Shown here one piece after another: positions 35,367-44,376 of a stretch of DNA of 64,000 nucleotides (the stretch's first letter is position 1; every line of letters begins with the position of its first letter). A program made the position numbers and the translations under genes. A model generated the notes under the pieces. It made no database searches. It was not told where the DNA came from and saw only the letters and a program-made list of their open reading frames with translations. The stretch lies in contig CAJMOB010000001.1 of assembly GCA_905214925.1 (NCBI GenBank), forward strand, positions 1-64,000, read 5' to 3'. This stretch comes from Scybalomonas sp905214925. GTDB lineage: Bacteria > Bacillota > Clostridia > Lachnospirales > Lachnospiraceae.

Positions 35367-36254
35367 TTACTTTTTCATATAAGAAGCCTCTGTATTAAAT
35401 GGCTCTACTAAATAAGATTGTCTTGCAACTTTAGAGCGTCTTATGAAAAACAGTGCATTTTTTGCTGTTTCTAAGTCTTTATAAATTCCAAATACCGTTG
35501 GACCGCTACCGCTCATTAAACTATTCATAGCTCCTGTTTGTAACATTTGCTGTTTAATTTCATCGATAACTGGATAATGAGGAATCGTCACTGTTTCTAA
35601 TACATTCGATAATCTCATTGCAATTCCTTCTAAATCTTTTTGCTTTAATGCCAAAATCATACCATCGATATCTGGTTTTTCCTTAAGTTCTTGTAACTTT
35701 AAATTTTCATATACAAACTTTGTAGAAACACTAATGGCTGGTTTTGCAATTAAAATATAACAATTTGGCATAGAAGGAAGTCTCGTTAAAATTTCTCCAA
35801 TTCCTTCTGACAGCGCAGTTCCTCTCATCAGACAATAGGGGACGTCTGCCCCTAATTGCACCCCATATTCCATAAGCTGTTTTTGCGAAAGCCCAAGAGA
35901 AAAAAGACGGTTCATCCCATAAAGTGCAGCAGCACAATCGCTACTTCCCCCTGCCATTCCCGCTGCAACTGGAATATGTTTTTCTAATTGAATAGAAACT
36001 CCTTCTTCTATTTGAAACTCTTTTTTTAATAAATCAACAGCTTTATAAACGAGATTCTGTTCATTACATGGAACATAACTCAAATTGGTTGTCAATTCAA
36101 TTTGATTTTCTTTCACTTTCTTCATCTGCAAACGATCGAACAACTGAACCGTCTGCATAATCATACGAACATCGTGATAACCATTTGGTCGTTTGCCGAT
36201 AACATCAAGACCTAAATTAATTTTTCCATATGCCTTTAATTGAATTTGATCCAT
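35367..36254 (-). CDS. ispE: 4-diphosphocytidyl-2-C-methyl-D-erythritol kinase
   Basis: A 295-residue GHMP kinase of the MEP isoprenoid pathway; it phosphorylates the 2-hydroxyl of CDP-methylerythritol. N-terminal KAYGKINLGLDVIGKRPNGYHDVRM, the ATP loop PVAAGMAGGSSDCAAALYG, and C-terminal MSGSGPTVFG are all visible. It lies beside veg on the same strand, as in Bacillus, though a SPOCS-LysM gene is inserted between here. Confidence 0.96.
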   Translation of the reverse strand: MDQIQLKAYGKINLGLDVIGKRPNGYHDVRMIMQTVQLFDRLQMKKVKENQIELTTNLSYVPCNEQNLVYKAVDLLKKEFQIEEGVSIQLEKHIPVAAGMAGGSSDCAAALYGMNRLFSLGLSQKQLMEYGVQLGADVPYCLMRGTALSEGIGEILTRLPSMPNCYILIAKPAISVSTKFVYENLKLQELKEKPDIDGMILALKQKDLEGIAMRLSNVLETVTIPHYPVIDEIKQQMLQTGAMNSLMSGSGPTVFGIYKDLETAKNALFFIRRSKVARQSYLVEPFNTEASYMKK

Positions 36255-36408
36255 ATGCGATTTATTCCTTTTTTTCCTTTCTACAGTTCGCCTTATCCAT
36301 CCGATTGCCCTGTATTCTTGTATCTTATTATGTATCTTGTATACATTATATTATATACATTTTTTCTAAAAAAAGCAACTAATGATCTGTTATTTTCCTG
36401 TAAATTTC

Positions 36409-37971
36409 CTATAAAAGCACACGGGTTTCTTTTGCAATAAAAATCCGCTCTCCAGCCTTTACTTCTTCTGATTCTAATTCATTCATTTCCATTAAATGTT
36501 CCATAGTGGTATCATATTTTTTTGCAATCTGCCACAGGCTATCTCCTGGTTTTACAATATAGACAACCATTCCTGGAAGCTGTGCAAACTTCTCTTCATC
36601 AAAAGGAAGCTCTTTTGCATCCACAACCGCTCTTCCTTTTTTCTTTTTAAATGCAATAATATCAAGACTTAGTTCTGCCTTAATCTCAATTTCATTGGAA
36701 TCGATCATAATCGCATTTAACTGTTCGACACAGCCATTTAACTCATAAATGTCTTCTTTTTGCAACCCAGGAGTCTCAATCAAATGAGAAAACGGTACAA
36801 GGGTACTAAAACTATTGATCGGATATCGATCATCTCCTGATATGTAGAGAATCGTAATGGCTAATACACCTTCCACTTGGATTCCATTATCGGTATATTC
36901 GGCTTCATCAATTTTAACCGTTCCATCTGCATGACAGATCTGCATAAGAGCGGCACCTTTTCCCTGAATTTGAATACTTCGATTTAATCTTGTTCTAGAA
37001 TTATTTCGAATCAAAAGATTTTCAAAAGAAAATTCATTTTCAATTAATTCCCATTTTTTCATAGGTGCATAGAGATCCACAATAAAATTCATCTCTCGCT
37101 CTTCATAAATTCGAATATCCATATCAAGATTACATTCTAAAGAAAGCACCCTTTGTTCGCCATCCACATCTGGTTTTACATCAATTTGGCAGTTTCCCAA
37201 ATTCAATCGAATATTATCAATCATACCACTTTCACATTCTCTACAAGGAAGCTCCGTTTCAAATGGAAGTTCCCATTCCATATTTTGATAAGGAATATTT
37301 TCTTCTTCTCCTTTATAGAGTACAAAAAATAAAAGTTCTCCTTTTAAGGCAATTTTCTCCCGCATCAACCGCACTTCAGGGTTTCTAAGAGAAACACTGT
37401 CCCACAAAACTTCTGCTACATTTGGTTTATTGGCTGGAATCGTCACTTCTTCTTTTAGGCGTACCATATCTTTTTTATTGACAATCAATCCTGTCATTTT
37501 TTGTGGTCTTCTAAGGACTTGAACGCCTTCTTCCCCACTGACCTCTTCAGCCCCTTCAATGACATCCACATCAATCGAGCGAAGGGATAGTCCTAATAGA
37601 GACTTTATAGCTAACTTTCTCGAGTTAATAATCGTAACATTTAAATCCTCTAACTCACCTTCTGCCTTAATTGTATCTTCAGGAAGAGTTCCTTCCATAT
37701 AAATATCATCTTCAAATGGAAAGGAATGCTGAAAAGACGATAAAGCCCCTCCTTGCATGGCATATAAAACTCGCACTAAAAGTTCTCCTGCAATATGTAC
37801 TTTATCCACCATAGCTTCTGTTTCCAACAAAAGGACTTCTCCCCTTGTCTCAATTAATTTTTCTACATCTTGTTTTGTATCAGGAACATTTAAATCCGCT
37901 TCTAATGTATTTTGAACATTTTTTAATGATTTCATAATACTAACATTCATATGATTTTGATTAAATTCCAT
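36409..37971 (-). CDS. SPOCS (DUF3794)-LysM protein
   Basis: A 520-residue protein with tandem SPOCS/DUF3794 segments (for example DKVHIAGELLVRVLYA near 55 and a later VEGVLAITILYISGDD) and a C-terminal LysM (YIVKPGDSLWQIAKKYDTT near 470) that binds peptidoglycan. There is no signal peptide. This architecture is widespread in spore formers and probably acts in the spore coat or cortex assembly; that role is inferred. GGAGGG precedes the ATG. It lies between veg and ispE. Confidence 0.9.
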   Translation of the reverse strand: MEFNQNHMNVSIMKSLKNVQNTLEADLNVPDTKQDVEKLIETRGEVLLLETEAMVDKVHIAGELLVRVLYAMQGGALSSFQHSFPFEDDIYMEGTLPEDTIKAEGELEDLNVTIINSRKLAIKSLLGLSLRSIDVDVIEGAEEVSGEEGVQVLRRPQKMTGLIVNKKDMVRLKEEVTIPANKPNVAEVLWDSVSLRNPEVRLMREKIALKGELLFFVLYKGEEENIPYQNMEWELPFETELPCRECESGMIDNIRLNLGNCQIDVKPDVDGEQRVLSLECNLDMDIRIYEEREMNFIVDLYAPMKKWELIENEFSFENLLIRNNSRTRLNRSIQIQGKGAALMQICHADGTVKIDEAEYTDNGIQVEGVLAITILYISGDDRYPINSFSTLVPFSHLIETPGLQKEDIYELNGCVEQLNAIMIDSNEIEIKAELSLDIIAFKKKKGRAVVDAKELPFDEEKFAQLPGMVVYIVKPGDSLWQIAKKYDTTMEHLMEMNELESEEVKAGERIFIAKETRVLL

Positions 37972-38049
37972 AAAAAAATCCCTCCATGCCTTTTTATCAT
38001 TTTATTCAGGCATAGAGAGATTTATTCCTTGAAGCATTGATCCATCACA

Positions 38050-38301
38050 TTATGAACAAAGCATCATTCTCACATCTTTTGTAATAATATCTTGATAGCT
38101 AAAACTAACCATTTTCGGAAATGTCCTCTCTTCTTCTTTATGAGAAATAATTTCCACTAAAAAAAGATTTGGATAAGCTTCTTTAATAATACCTTCTGTA
38201 ATAACAAATTTTTGACGACCCTTATTGGCACTAATTTTTATTTTACTACCAATATGTCGATTAACGGACTGCCGAATTCTTATAATATCTGTTTGTGTCA
38301 T
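38050..38301 (-). CDS. veg: Veg protein
   Basis: An 83-residue basic protein starting MTQTDIIRIRQSVNRHIGSKI, with the conserved GRQKFVITEGIIKEAYPNLF. Veg of Bacillus subtilis affects biofilm formation. The start is the ATG at 38301, with GAGGTG upstream; the longer frame upstream is rejected. Position near ispE matches Bacillus gene order. Confidence 0.9.
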   Translation of the reverse strand: MTQTDIIRIRQSVNRHIGSKIKISANKGRQKFVITEGIIKEAYPNLFLVEIISHKEEERTFPKMVSFSYQDIITKDVRMMLCS

Positions 38302-38414
38302 TTTATCACCTCGATCGTACACTGTATACAGTTTACCACGATAGTAAATTTTTGTCAAATCACACTAATTTTTTAAAATTTTAAAATTCTAATTTTTTAA
38401 TGTGTAAAAGTATA

Positions 38415-38846
38415 CTATCGAAACGAAATCGTCTTATCAAGGTTTTGAATTTTTACAACAATGTAAGGATAAGAAACGCCTTCCTTTTCCTCTTCTGGAT
38501 TGGGACCTTTTAACGTTGTTTTGAATACAACTACATTTTCTAACTCATAAAGTGCTTTTACTTGTATGCTATATCCACCCATGGTCTGCTGTCCATATCC
38601 TGTGGCAATATAAGTATATTCCTTTGTCTGATAGGATAATTTAAAAGGCTTTTCTTTTTTTTCTTCGATTAATTGCTTTAATTCTTTTGGAAGATTTTCG
38701 TCATGGCAAACGGTAAAATCAATGGTTACTTCCTCTTGTATCTCCTCTTTTTCTTTGCTAGGCATACATCCAGAAAACAAGCATATACCGCTCAAAAAAA
38801 GACATACCATAACCAGTTTGATTCTCCCTCGTTTTTTCCTACACAT
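38415..38846 (-). CDS. PrcB-like lipoprotein
   Basis: A 143-residue lipoprotein: basic N-terminus, hydrophobic stretch, and lipobox LFSGC near residue 27. The mature part contains TGYGQQTMGGYSIQV and the final SYPYIVVKI of the PrcB C-terminal domain, known from the prtP-protease complex of Treponema. It probably sits on the outer face of the membrane; partner protease unknown. GAGGGAGAGG precedes the ATG. Confidence 0.8.
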   Translation of the reverse strand: MCRKKRGRIKLVMVCLFLSGICLFSGCMPSKEKEEIQEEVTIDFTVCHDENLPKELKQLIEEKKEKPFKLSYQTKEYTYIATGYGQQTMGGYSIQVKALYELENVVVFKTTLKGPNPEEEKEGVSYPYIVVKIQNLDKTISFR

Positions 38847-38943
38847 ATACCTCTCCCTCGGTATATCGATACCACTATTCCTTACTTGTAGTATATGCCA
38901 AACATTGGAATCCTATACATAAAACTGTATTCTTCAACAAAAA

Positions 38944-38985
38944 AAAGGCCCGTTACCTGTACAAAACAAAGTACACGAGCCTTTT
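38944..38985 (-). terminator. terminator of the purine catabolic operon
   Basis: Imperfect stem aaaggcccgt / acgagccttt with an inner GTAC pair, followed on the minus strand by TTTTTTTTG, 16 bp past the last xdh gene. Confidence 0.82.
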
Positions 38986-39001
38986 CCATAGTAAAAATTT
39001 C

Positions 39002-39487
39002 TTATCTGTTAGTTGCTCGATAAGTTTCTTCTACAATTCGTTCCACAGCATTTAAAATATTTTCATATCCTGTACAACGACAAAGGTGACCAGAAATCAA
39101 TTTTCTAAGTTCTTCCCTACTGTATCTCTTTCCTGTTCCTACAATTTCAACAGCAGACATAATAAGCCCTGGGGTACAAAATCCACATTGAACGGCTGCT
39201 TCCTCTATAAATGCCTTTTGAATGGGACTAAGTTCTCCATCTTCTCCTTTTAATCCTTCTACCGTTAAAATATGTTTTCCTTTGGCACACATCGTTAAAT
39301 AAATACAAGAGTCAACGGCTTCTCCATCTACTAATACAGTACAAGCACCACACTCTCCCACTTCACACCCTTTTTTTACACTTGTTAAATGTAAACGATT
39401 TCTAAGGGTTTCCAATAACGATTCTCTTTCATCCACTGCAACTTCTACTTCTTTTCCATTCACTGTCATAGATACAATATTAAGCAT
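39002..39487 (-). CDS. xdhC: xanthine dehydrogenase [2Fe-2S] subunit
   Basis: A 161-residue electron-transfer subunit. The plant-type cluster motif is CEVGECGACTVLVDGEAVDSC, and the second cluster motifs are CGFCTPG and CRCTGY. It passes electrons from the molybdenum subunit to the FAD subunit. The ATG at 39487 is favoured by GGAGGTG upstream, giving an 8-bp overlap with xdhB. Last gene of the operon before its terminator. Confidence 0.93.
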   Translation of the reverse strand: MLNIVSMTVNGKEVEVAVDERESLLETLRNRLHLTSVKKGCEVGECGACTVLVDGEAVDSCIYLTMCAKGKHILTVEGLKGEDGELSPIQKAFIEEAAVQCGFCTPGLIMSAVEIVGTGKRYSREELRKLISGHLCRCTGYENILNAVERIVEETYRATNR

Positions 39488-40367
39488 GAATTTCACCTCC
39501 CGCAAGCGTTACCGCTTTTCTAAATGCTCGTTTGCTCATCTCTTCAATCAATTGCAAACGAAACTCTTTTGAGGCTCTCCAACTGGATCTTGGATTCACT
39601 TCTGCTAATACTCCTTTTCCAATAATCGTAACTACTCGTTCATTGAGCCCCATACCAGCAACTAATTCCTCTAAATTCGGACAGCGAAGAGGCGTTGGAC
39701 CTGCCACACCAAATGCCACACGAAACTCTTCAATCGTTTCCTTATCCTCACTTAGTTTTACTGCAACTGCACAGCCTAAGGTAGCAATTTCCATTGCATT
39801 TCGTTTCCCATATTTAATATAATGGCCATAAAATTTCTCATACTCTTTTTTTGCAATTCGAATAGAAACTAATAATTCATCTTGCTCCCGAACCGTCTGC
39901 CCTGCTCCTACATACCACTGATCCATTGGGACATATCGAGTTCCTCGTTTGCTCCTTAGCTCCATTACCGCATTAAAAACAAAAAGGGAAGAGGCGCTGT
40001 CTGCACTCGTTACCCCATTGCAGATATTTCCTCCGATGGTTCCCATATTCCGAATCTGTGGACCTCCTACTTCATCCACTGCCTCACCGAGCATTGGGAC
40101 ATAAGTTTGAATAATTTCATTGTTTGTAATATGAGAAAACACCGTTCCTGCTCCAATGACAATCGTTCCATCTTCTTCCATATGAATTCCTTTTAACTCT
40201 TTGATCTCATGAATATTGATAAGAGTTGCATCTTCTAATTTTCCTTCTCTAATTTTAATGAGAACATCCGTACCGCCTGAAATAATCTCTGCCCCCTTGT
40301 TCTCTTCTAATAGTTCTAGTGCCTCTTCGATTGAATGTGGCAAATACATTTGTTTAAAATCATACAT
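39480..40367 (-). CDS. xdhB: xanthine dehydrogenase FAD-binding subunit
   Basis: A 295-residue FAD subunit: FAD-binding loop AEIISGGTDVLIKIREGK, a second FAD block VGGPQIRNMGTIGGNICNG, and a C-terminal CO-dehydrogenase-flavoprotein domain. Start at 40367 with GGGAGG upstream. Accepts electrons from the iron-sulfur subunit and delivers them to a nicotinamide or other acceptor. Thirty-five bp downstream of xdhA, 8 bp overlap with xdhC. Confidence 0.92.
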   Translation of the reverse strand: MYDFKQMYLPHSIEEALELLEENKGAEIISGGTDVLIKIREGKLEDATLINIHEIKELKGIHMEEDGTIVIGAGTVFSHITNNEIIQTYVPMLGEAVDEVGGPQIRNMGTIGGNICNGVTSADSASSLFVFNAVMELRSKRGTRYVPMDQWYVGAGQTVREQDELLVSIRIAKKEYEKFYGHYIKYGKRNAMEIATLGCAVAVKLSEDKETIEEFRVAFGVAGPTPLRCPNLEELVAGMGLNERVVTIIGKGVLAEVNPRSSWRASKEFRLQLIEEMSKRAFRKAVTLAGGEIHA

Positions 40368-40402
40368 AACATGCCCTCCCATTGTTTTTTCTATCTTCTT
40401 AT

Positions 40403-42697
40403 TTATTCTTGAATGAGTCCCTCTTCCATAAAACGCAACACTAATTTTTCTGGATTTAAAGGAAGGCTATCAAAGGCGACGCCTGTAGCGTGTAACACTG
40501 CATTTCGAATCGCTGGCGCTGGAGAAATGGCAGGTGGTTCTCCTAATGATTTATTGCCATAAGGTGCCGTTTTATCATAAGTTTCCACAAATTCCACGCG
40601 AAGTTCTGGCGTATCCATAGCCGTAGGCATTTTATAATCCAGCAAATTGTTATTAAGAGGTTTTCCTTTTTCATTATAAAGAAGTTCCTCTCCTAACACA
40701 TAACCAAGAGACATACTCATTCCTCCATGTACCTGTGCTTTTGCAAGGGTTGGATTGATTAATGTTCCACTGTCATGAACGTTTATAATATCGATAATTT
40801 CAATTTTTCCGTATGGAATATCCACTTCTACTTCTACGAAAGTCGCTCCAAAAGAAAACGTATTGCTTTTACATTGACTGGTGGCTTCTGCCGTAATATG
40901 CTCAGAACGCTCTAAACTATAAAAAGCTTCTAACGCTAAATCCGCCACAGATAATAGAATTTCTCCTGTTTCTTTTTTTACGATCTGATTCTCACAAATG
41001 TCCATCGCATCCTTTGGATATTTTGTTTTCCATTCGGCATAAGATAATATTTTATCTTTTAATAGTTCTCCTGTCTTTTTCACAGCCATTCCGCTTACAT
41101 ATGTCTGTCTTGATGCATATGCACCTGTATCAAATGGAGTGACATCCGTATCTTGCATGGAAATAACGTGAATCTTCTCTTCGGTAATTCCTGTTGTTTC
41201 TGCTGCCATCTGGGCAAAAACAGTATCCGCTCCTTGCCCAATCTCTGTAGCCCCCATCTGTAACTGAATCGAACCATCTTGATTTAATACCATACGACAA
41301 GAAGATGTTTCTAAAGAAATTGGATAAACCCCTGTTTTATAACAAAAAATGGCCATACCAACCCCTCTTCTCTTATCGCCTGTTTGATTTTTATAAGCCT
41401 CCCTTTTTTCTTCCCAATGAATGTATTGTCTTCCTTTTTCGATACATTCTAGTAAGCCAAAACTTGTGCCTCCAAAACCAAGATGCGGATCGACATAATC
41501 AGATTTCATACAGTTTTTCAAACGAAACTCTAACGGATCCATAGAAATTGCATAGGCTAAATCATCGATCAATGCCTCCGTAACAAAATCTCCTTGTGGA
41601 ATCCCATACGCACGCATAGCCCCTGCCGTAATGCAGTTTGTATAGACCGTATAGCTTTCGGATTCTAACACTTTTTCATCTTGATACAGCTGTTTAAATA
41701 CATTGGCTCCGTTAGCAGCAATGGCATGCCCATGAGATGCATATGCTCCTTGATTGGAATACGCTTTAAAATCCCTTGCAACAAGCGTCCCATCTTTTCT
41801 CACTGCTCCTTTTATTTTATACTTGATTCCATGCCGTGTTCTTGTACAACCAAGTGTTTCCTCTCTTGTCAATTCTAGTTTTACTGGGCGTCCTCCCACT
41901 TTTGTACAAATAAAAGCGTTTAATGGCTCATATAACACATCTTGTTTATTTCCAAAGCCTCCACCAATATATGGTTTTATGACACGGACTTTTCCCCAAG
42001 GAATTCCTAACGCTTGACCAATGACTCTCCTTACAATATGAGGAATCTGTGTGGAACTTACTACAACGATACGATCTTGCTCCATATAGGCAAAGGAATG
42101 TGCTACTTCCATATGGCAATGCTGTACTGGTTGTGTACTATATTCTTTTTCTAATAAAATAAGACCTTCTTCTTTTATTGCTTCTTCATAACTCCCTTCT
42201 CCAATCTGAAAGGAAGAATGTCCAAGCACATTGTTTGGATATTCTTTATGTAAAATAGAAACTCCTTCTTTCATAGCCTCTTCTGGATCGAGCACAGGTT
42301 CCAACTCTTCATATTCCACTTTAATACGACGTAACGCCCGATTTGCTGCAATATCATTTTCTGCCACCACAACTGCAATATCATCCCCATAATAGCGAAC
42401 TCTTTCATTTAATAGTTTTCGATCCGCAATATCTTGATGAGATTTTTCCGTAGACCATGGATGCCCTGGCGTCGGAAATGGAATGTCTGGCACCTCAAAA
42501 CAGGTAATAATTTTTACAACCCCTTTTACTTTTTTGGCTTCTTCTAAATCAAAACTTTTTACAATTCCATTGGCAATGGTACTATGTAAAACTTTAGCCA
42601 CAAGGGCATTTTGAGGCTCTAAATCTGCCACATATTTTGCTTCTCCTGTCACTTTTAAAACAGCATCTACTCTTGTTATATTTTTCCCAACTCCCAT
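40403..42697 (-). CDS. xdhA: xanthine dehydrogenase molybdenum-binding subunit
   Basis: A 764-residue molybdopterin subunit close in length to E. coli XdhA. Visible motifs: IGGGFGNKQDV, AGAMRAYGIPQGDF, EIGQGADTVFAQ, and SLGEPPAISPAPAIRNAV with the catalytic Glu of GEPP. It hydroxylates hypoxanthine and xanthine, consistent with guanine deaminase and a purine permease in the same operon. The start follows TGGAGG. A selenium-dependent form cannot be excluded, but no selenium genes are nearby. Confidence 0.92.
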   Translation of the reverse strand: MGVGKNITRVDAVLKVTGEAKYVADLEPQNALVAKVLHSTIANGIVKSFDLEEAKKVKGVVKIITCFEVPDIPFPTPGHPWSTEKSHQDIADRKLLNERVRYYGDDIAVVVAENDIAANRALRRIKVEYEELEPVLDPEEAMKEGVSILHKEYPNNVLGHSSFQIGEGSYEEAIKEEGLILLEKEYSTQPVQHCHMEVAHSFAYMEQDRIVVVSSTQIPHIVRRVIGQALGIPWGKVRVIKPYIGGGFGNKQDVLYEPLNAFICTKVGGRPVKLELTREETLGCTRTRHGIKYKIKGAVRKDGTLVARDFKAYSNQGAYASHGHAIAANGANVFKQLYQDEKVLESESYTVYTNCITAGAMRAYGIPQGDFVTEALIDDLAYAISMDPLEFRLKNCMKSDYVDPHLGFGGTSFGLLECIEKGRQYIHWEEKREAYKNQTGDKRRGVGMAIFCYKTGVYPISLETSSCRMVLNQDGSIQLQMGATEIGQGADTVFAQMAAETTGITEEKIHVISMQDTDVTPFDTGAYASRQTYVSGMAVKKTGELLKDKILSYAEWKTKYPKDAMDICENQIVKKETGEILLSVADLALEAFYSLERSEHITAEATSQCKSNTFSFGATFVEVEVDIPYGKIEIIDIINVHDSGTLINPTLAKAQVHGGMSMSLGYVLGEELLYNEKGKPLNNNLLDYKMPTAMDTPELRVEFVETYDKTAPYGNKSLGEPPAISPAPAIRNAVLHATGVAFDSLPLNPEKLVLRFMEEGLIQE

Positions 42698-42774
42698 AAA
42701 ATACCTCCATTCTTGCTTATTTATCTTTCCTCTTATTTCGGTTTTAAAAAGATTTCCCTTTTAAAAACCACCTC

Positions 42775-42855
42775 TTGAAATATAAGAATTCTCTTCTTTC
42801 TTATATTTCAACAAGCGATTTTTTATTAAAGGGAAACGGGAATATCCCGCCTCCC
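42775..42855 (-). promoter_or_regulatory. two dyads in the permease-xdhA spacer
   Basis: In the 246-bp gap, TTGAAATATAAG (42775-42786) faces CTTATATTTCAA (42800-42811), a perfect 12-bp inverted repeat with a 13-bp spacer. Next to it gggaaacggga / tcccgcctccc (42831-42855) forms a GC-rich hairpin. Operator, processing or attenuation sites are possible; a known Moco riboswitch pattern is not evident. Confidence 0.5.
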
Positions 42856-42943
42856 TTCTTCTCATTTAATAAAATGATATGATTTATTACCATCCATAAA
42901 TCCGATTTCCCTATTATCTATCACGAATTCTTAGGAATGATCA

Positions 42944-44326
42944 CTAAATCATAATATATTTTAATACGAATAAAATCGCTAAAATATACATTAAAATTGT
43001 TATTTTCTTTTCTTTTACTTTTCCTGTAATCACATTTAATACAACATAAGAAATAATTCCAAAAGCAATTCCTTCTGAAATACTAGATGTGAGTGGCATA
43101 CCAATAATACAAAGAAATGCTGGTAATCCTTCTGTTACATCTTCAAAATTAATCTTTACGACAGAACTCATCATCATAAATCCAACAACGATTAGTGCTG
43201 GTGCCGTAGCAAAAGATGGAATTGCCAAAAAGATTGGAGATAAGAATAAAGAAATCCCGAATAAAATAGCTGCTACTACGCCAGTTAAGCCTGTTCTTCC
43301 ACCTTCTGCAACTCCTGCTGTACTTTCTACGAAAGTCGTTGTTGTAGAAGTTCCTAAAATAGCTCCAATGGATGTTCCAATGGCATCTGCAAGCAACGCT
43401 CCACGGATTTTTGGAAGTCTTCCATCTTTGTCAAGCATATTCGCTTTTGATGCAACACCGATTAATGTTCCAAGGGTATCAAATAAATCTACAAATAAAA
43501 AGGCAAATACCACTACAATAAACTCTACTGAGAACATTCCTGTTCCAAAATGCATTTTTCCAAACGTTGGTGCTAGAGATGGAATTCCAAATCCACCTGA
43601 AAAATCAGGAATTAAACTTCCCATTCCAAGCTCTTCATTTGGAATGTAAACGCCAATTACTTGTAAGAAAATTCCGATCCCCCATGTAATTAAAATTCCC
43701 CATAAAATATTTCCTTTTACATTTTTTATAAGGAAGATTGCCGTAATAATAATACCTAAAAATGCTAATAATGCCCCAATTCCTGTTGAATGGATTTCCC
43801 CAGAAGCAATGGCATCTTTAAAGGAATAAACAGCTACATAAGTGCTATTATCTGGTACAACCAAATTGGCATTTTTTAATCCTAAAAAGGTAATAAATAA
43901 TCCAATTCCTGTTGTTACTGCATATTTTAATGTCATAGGAATCGCATTAAAAATCGCTTCACGAACACTTGTCATAGAAAGAATAATAAATACAATTCCT
44001 TCGATAAATACAGCAGCTAATGCCACTTCCCAAGGGTATCCCATATTCCCACATACAGTATAAGCAAAATAGGCATTTAATCCCATTCCTGGTGCTAATA
44101 CAAATGGATAGTTAGCAAATACAACCATTAAAAGTGTTCCTACTAAAGCTGCAAGAGCGGTTGCTGTAAATACAGCTCCTGAATCCATCCCTGCATCTTT
44201 TAAAATACTAGGGTTTACTGCTAAAATATATGCCATTGCCATAAAGGTTGTAATTCCTGCAATGACCTCAGTTTTTACATCTGTCTTATGCTCTTTTAGA
44301 TGAAATACGCGTTCTAAAAACTCCAT
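42944..44326 (-). CDS. NCS2-family purine permease
   Basis: About 460 residues, with 12-14 hydrophobic segments. Family blocks include GITTFMAMAYILAVNP at the N-terminus, APGMGLNAYFAYTVCG, DLFDTLGTLIGVASKANM and TSTTTTFVESTAGVAEGGRTG, which match the AzgA/PbuG group for guanine, hypoxanthine and adenine uptake. AAGGAG lies before the ATG at 44326. It lies 50 bp from guaD and is part of the purine catabolic operon. Confidence 0.91.
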   Translation of the reverse strand: MEFLERVFHLKEHKTDVKTEVIAGITTFMAMAYILAVNPSILKDAGMDSGAVFTATALAALVGTLLMVVFANYPFVLAPGMGLNAYFAYTVCGNMGYPWEVALAAVFIEGIVFIILSMTSVREAIFNAIPMTLKYAVTTGIGLFITFLGLKNANLVVPDNSTYVAVYSFKDAIASGEIHSTGIGALLAFLGIIITAIFLIKNVKGNILWGILITWGIGIFLQVIGVYIPNEELGMGSLIPDFSGGFGIPSLAPTFGKMHFGTGMFSVEFIVVVFAFLFVDLFDTLGTLIGVASKANMLDKDGRLPKIRGALLADAIGTSIGAILGTSTTTTFVESTAGVAEGGRTGLTGVVAAILFGISLFLSPIFLAIPSFATAPALIVVGFMMMSSVVKINFEDVTEGLPAFLCIIGMPLTSSISEGIAFGIISYVVLNVITGKVKEKKITILMYILAILFVLKYIMI

Positions 44327-44376
44327 GTTTCTCTCCTTCATTTGTTTTCACTTCTTATGGAGTCTTGTATTTTTCT

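Noticed and set aside
42698..42943. Molybdenum-cofactor riboswitch before xdhA
   Set aside because: The spacer has hairpins but does not show the Moco aptamer pattern I know; left as an unexplained finding.
43089..43649. 186-codon plus-strand frame opposite the NCS2 permease
   Set aside because: Mirror of a hydrophobic gene; composition is Ile/Pro/Thr-rich, no ribosome site and no recognisable motif.
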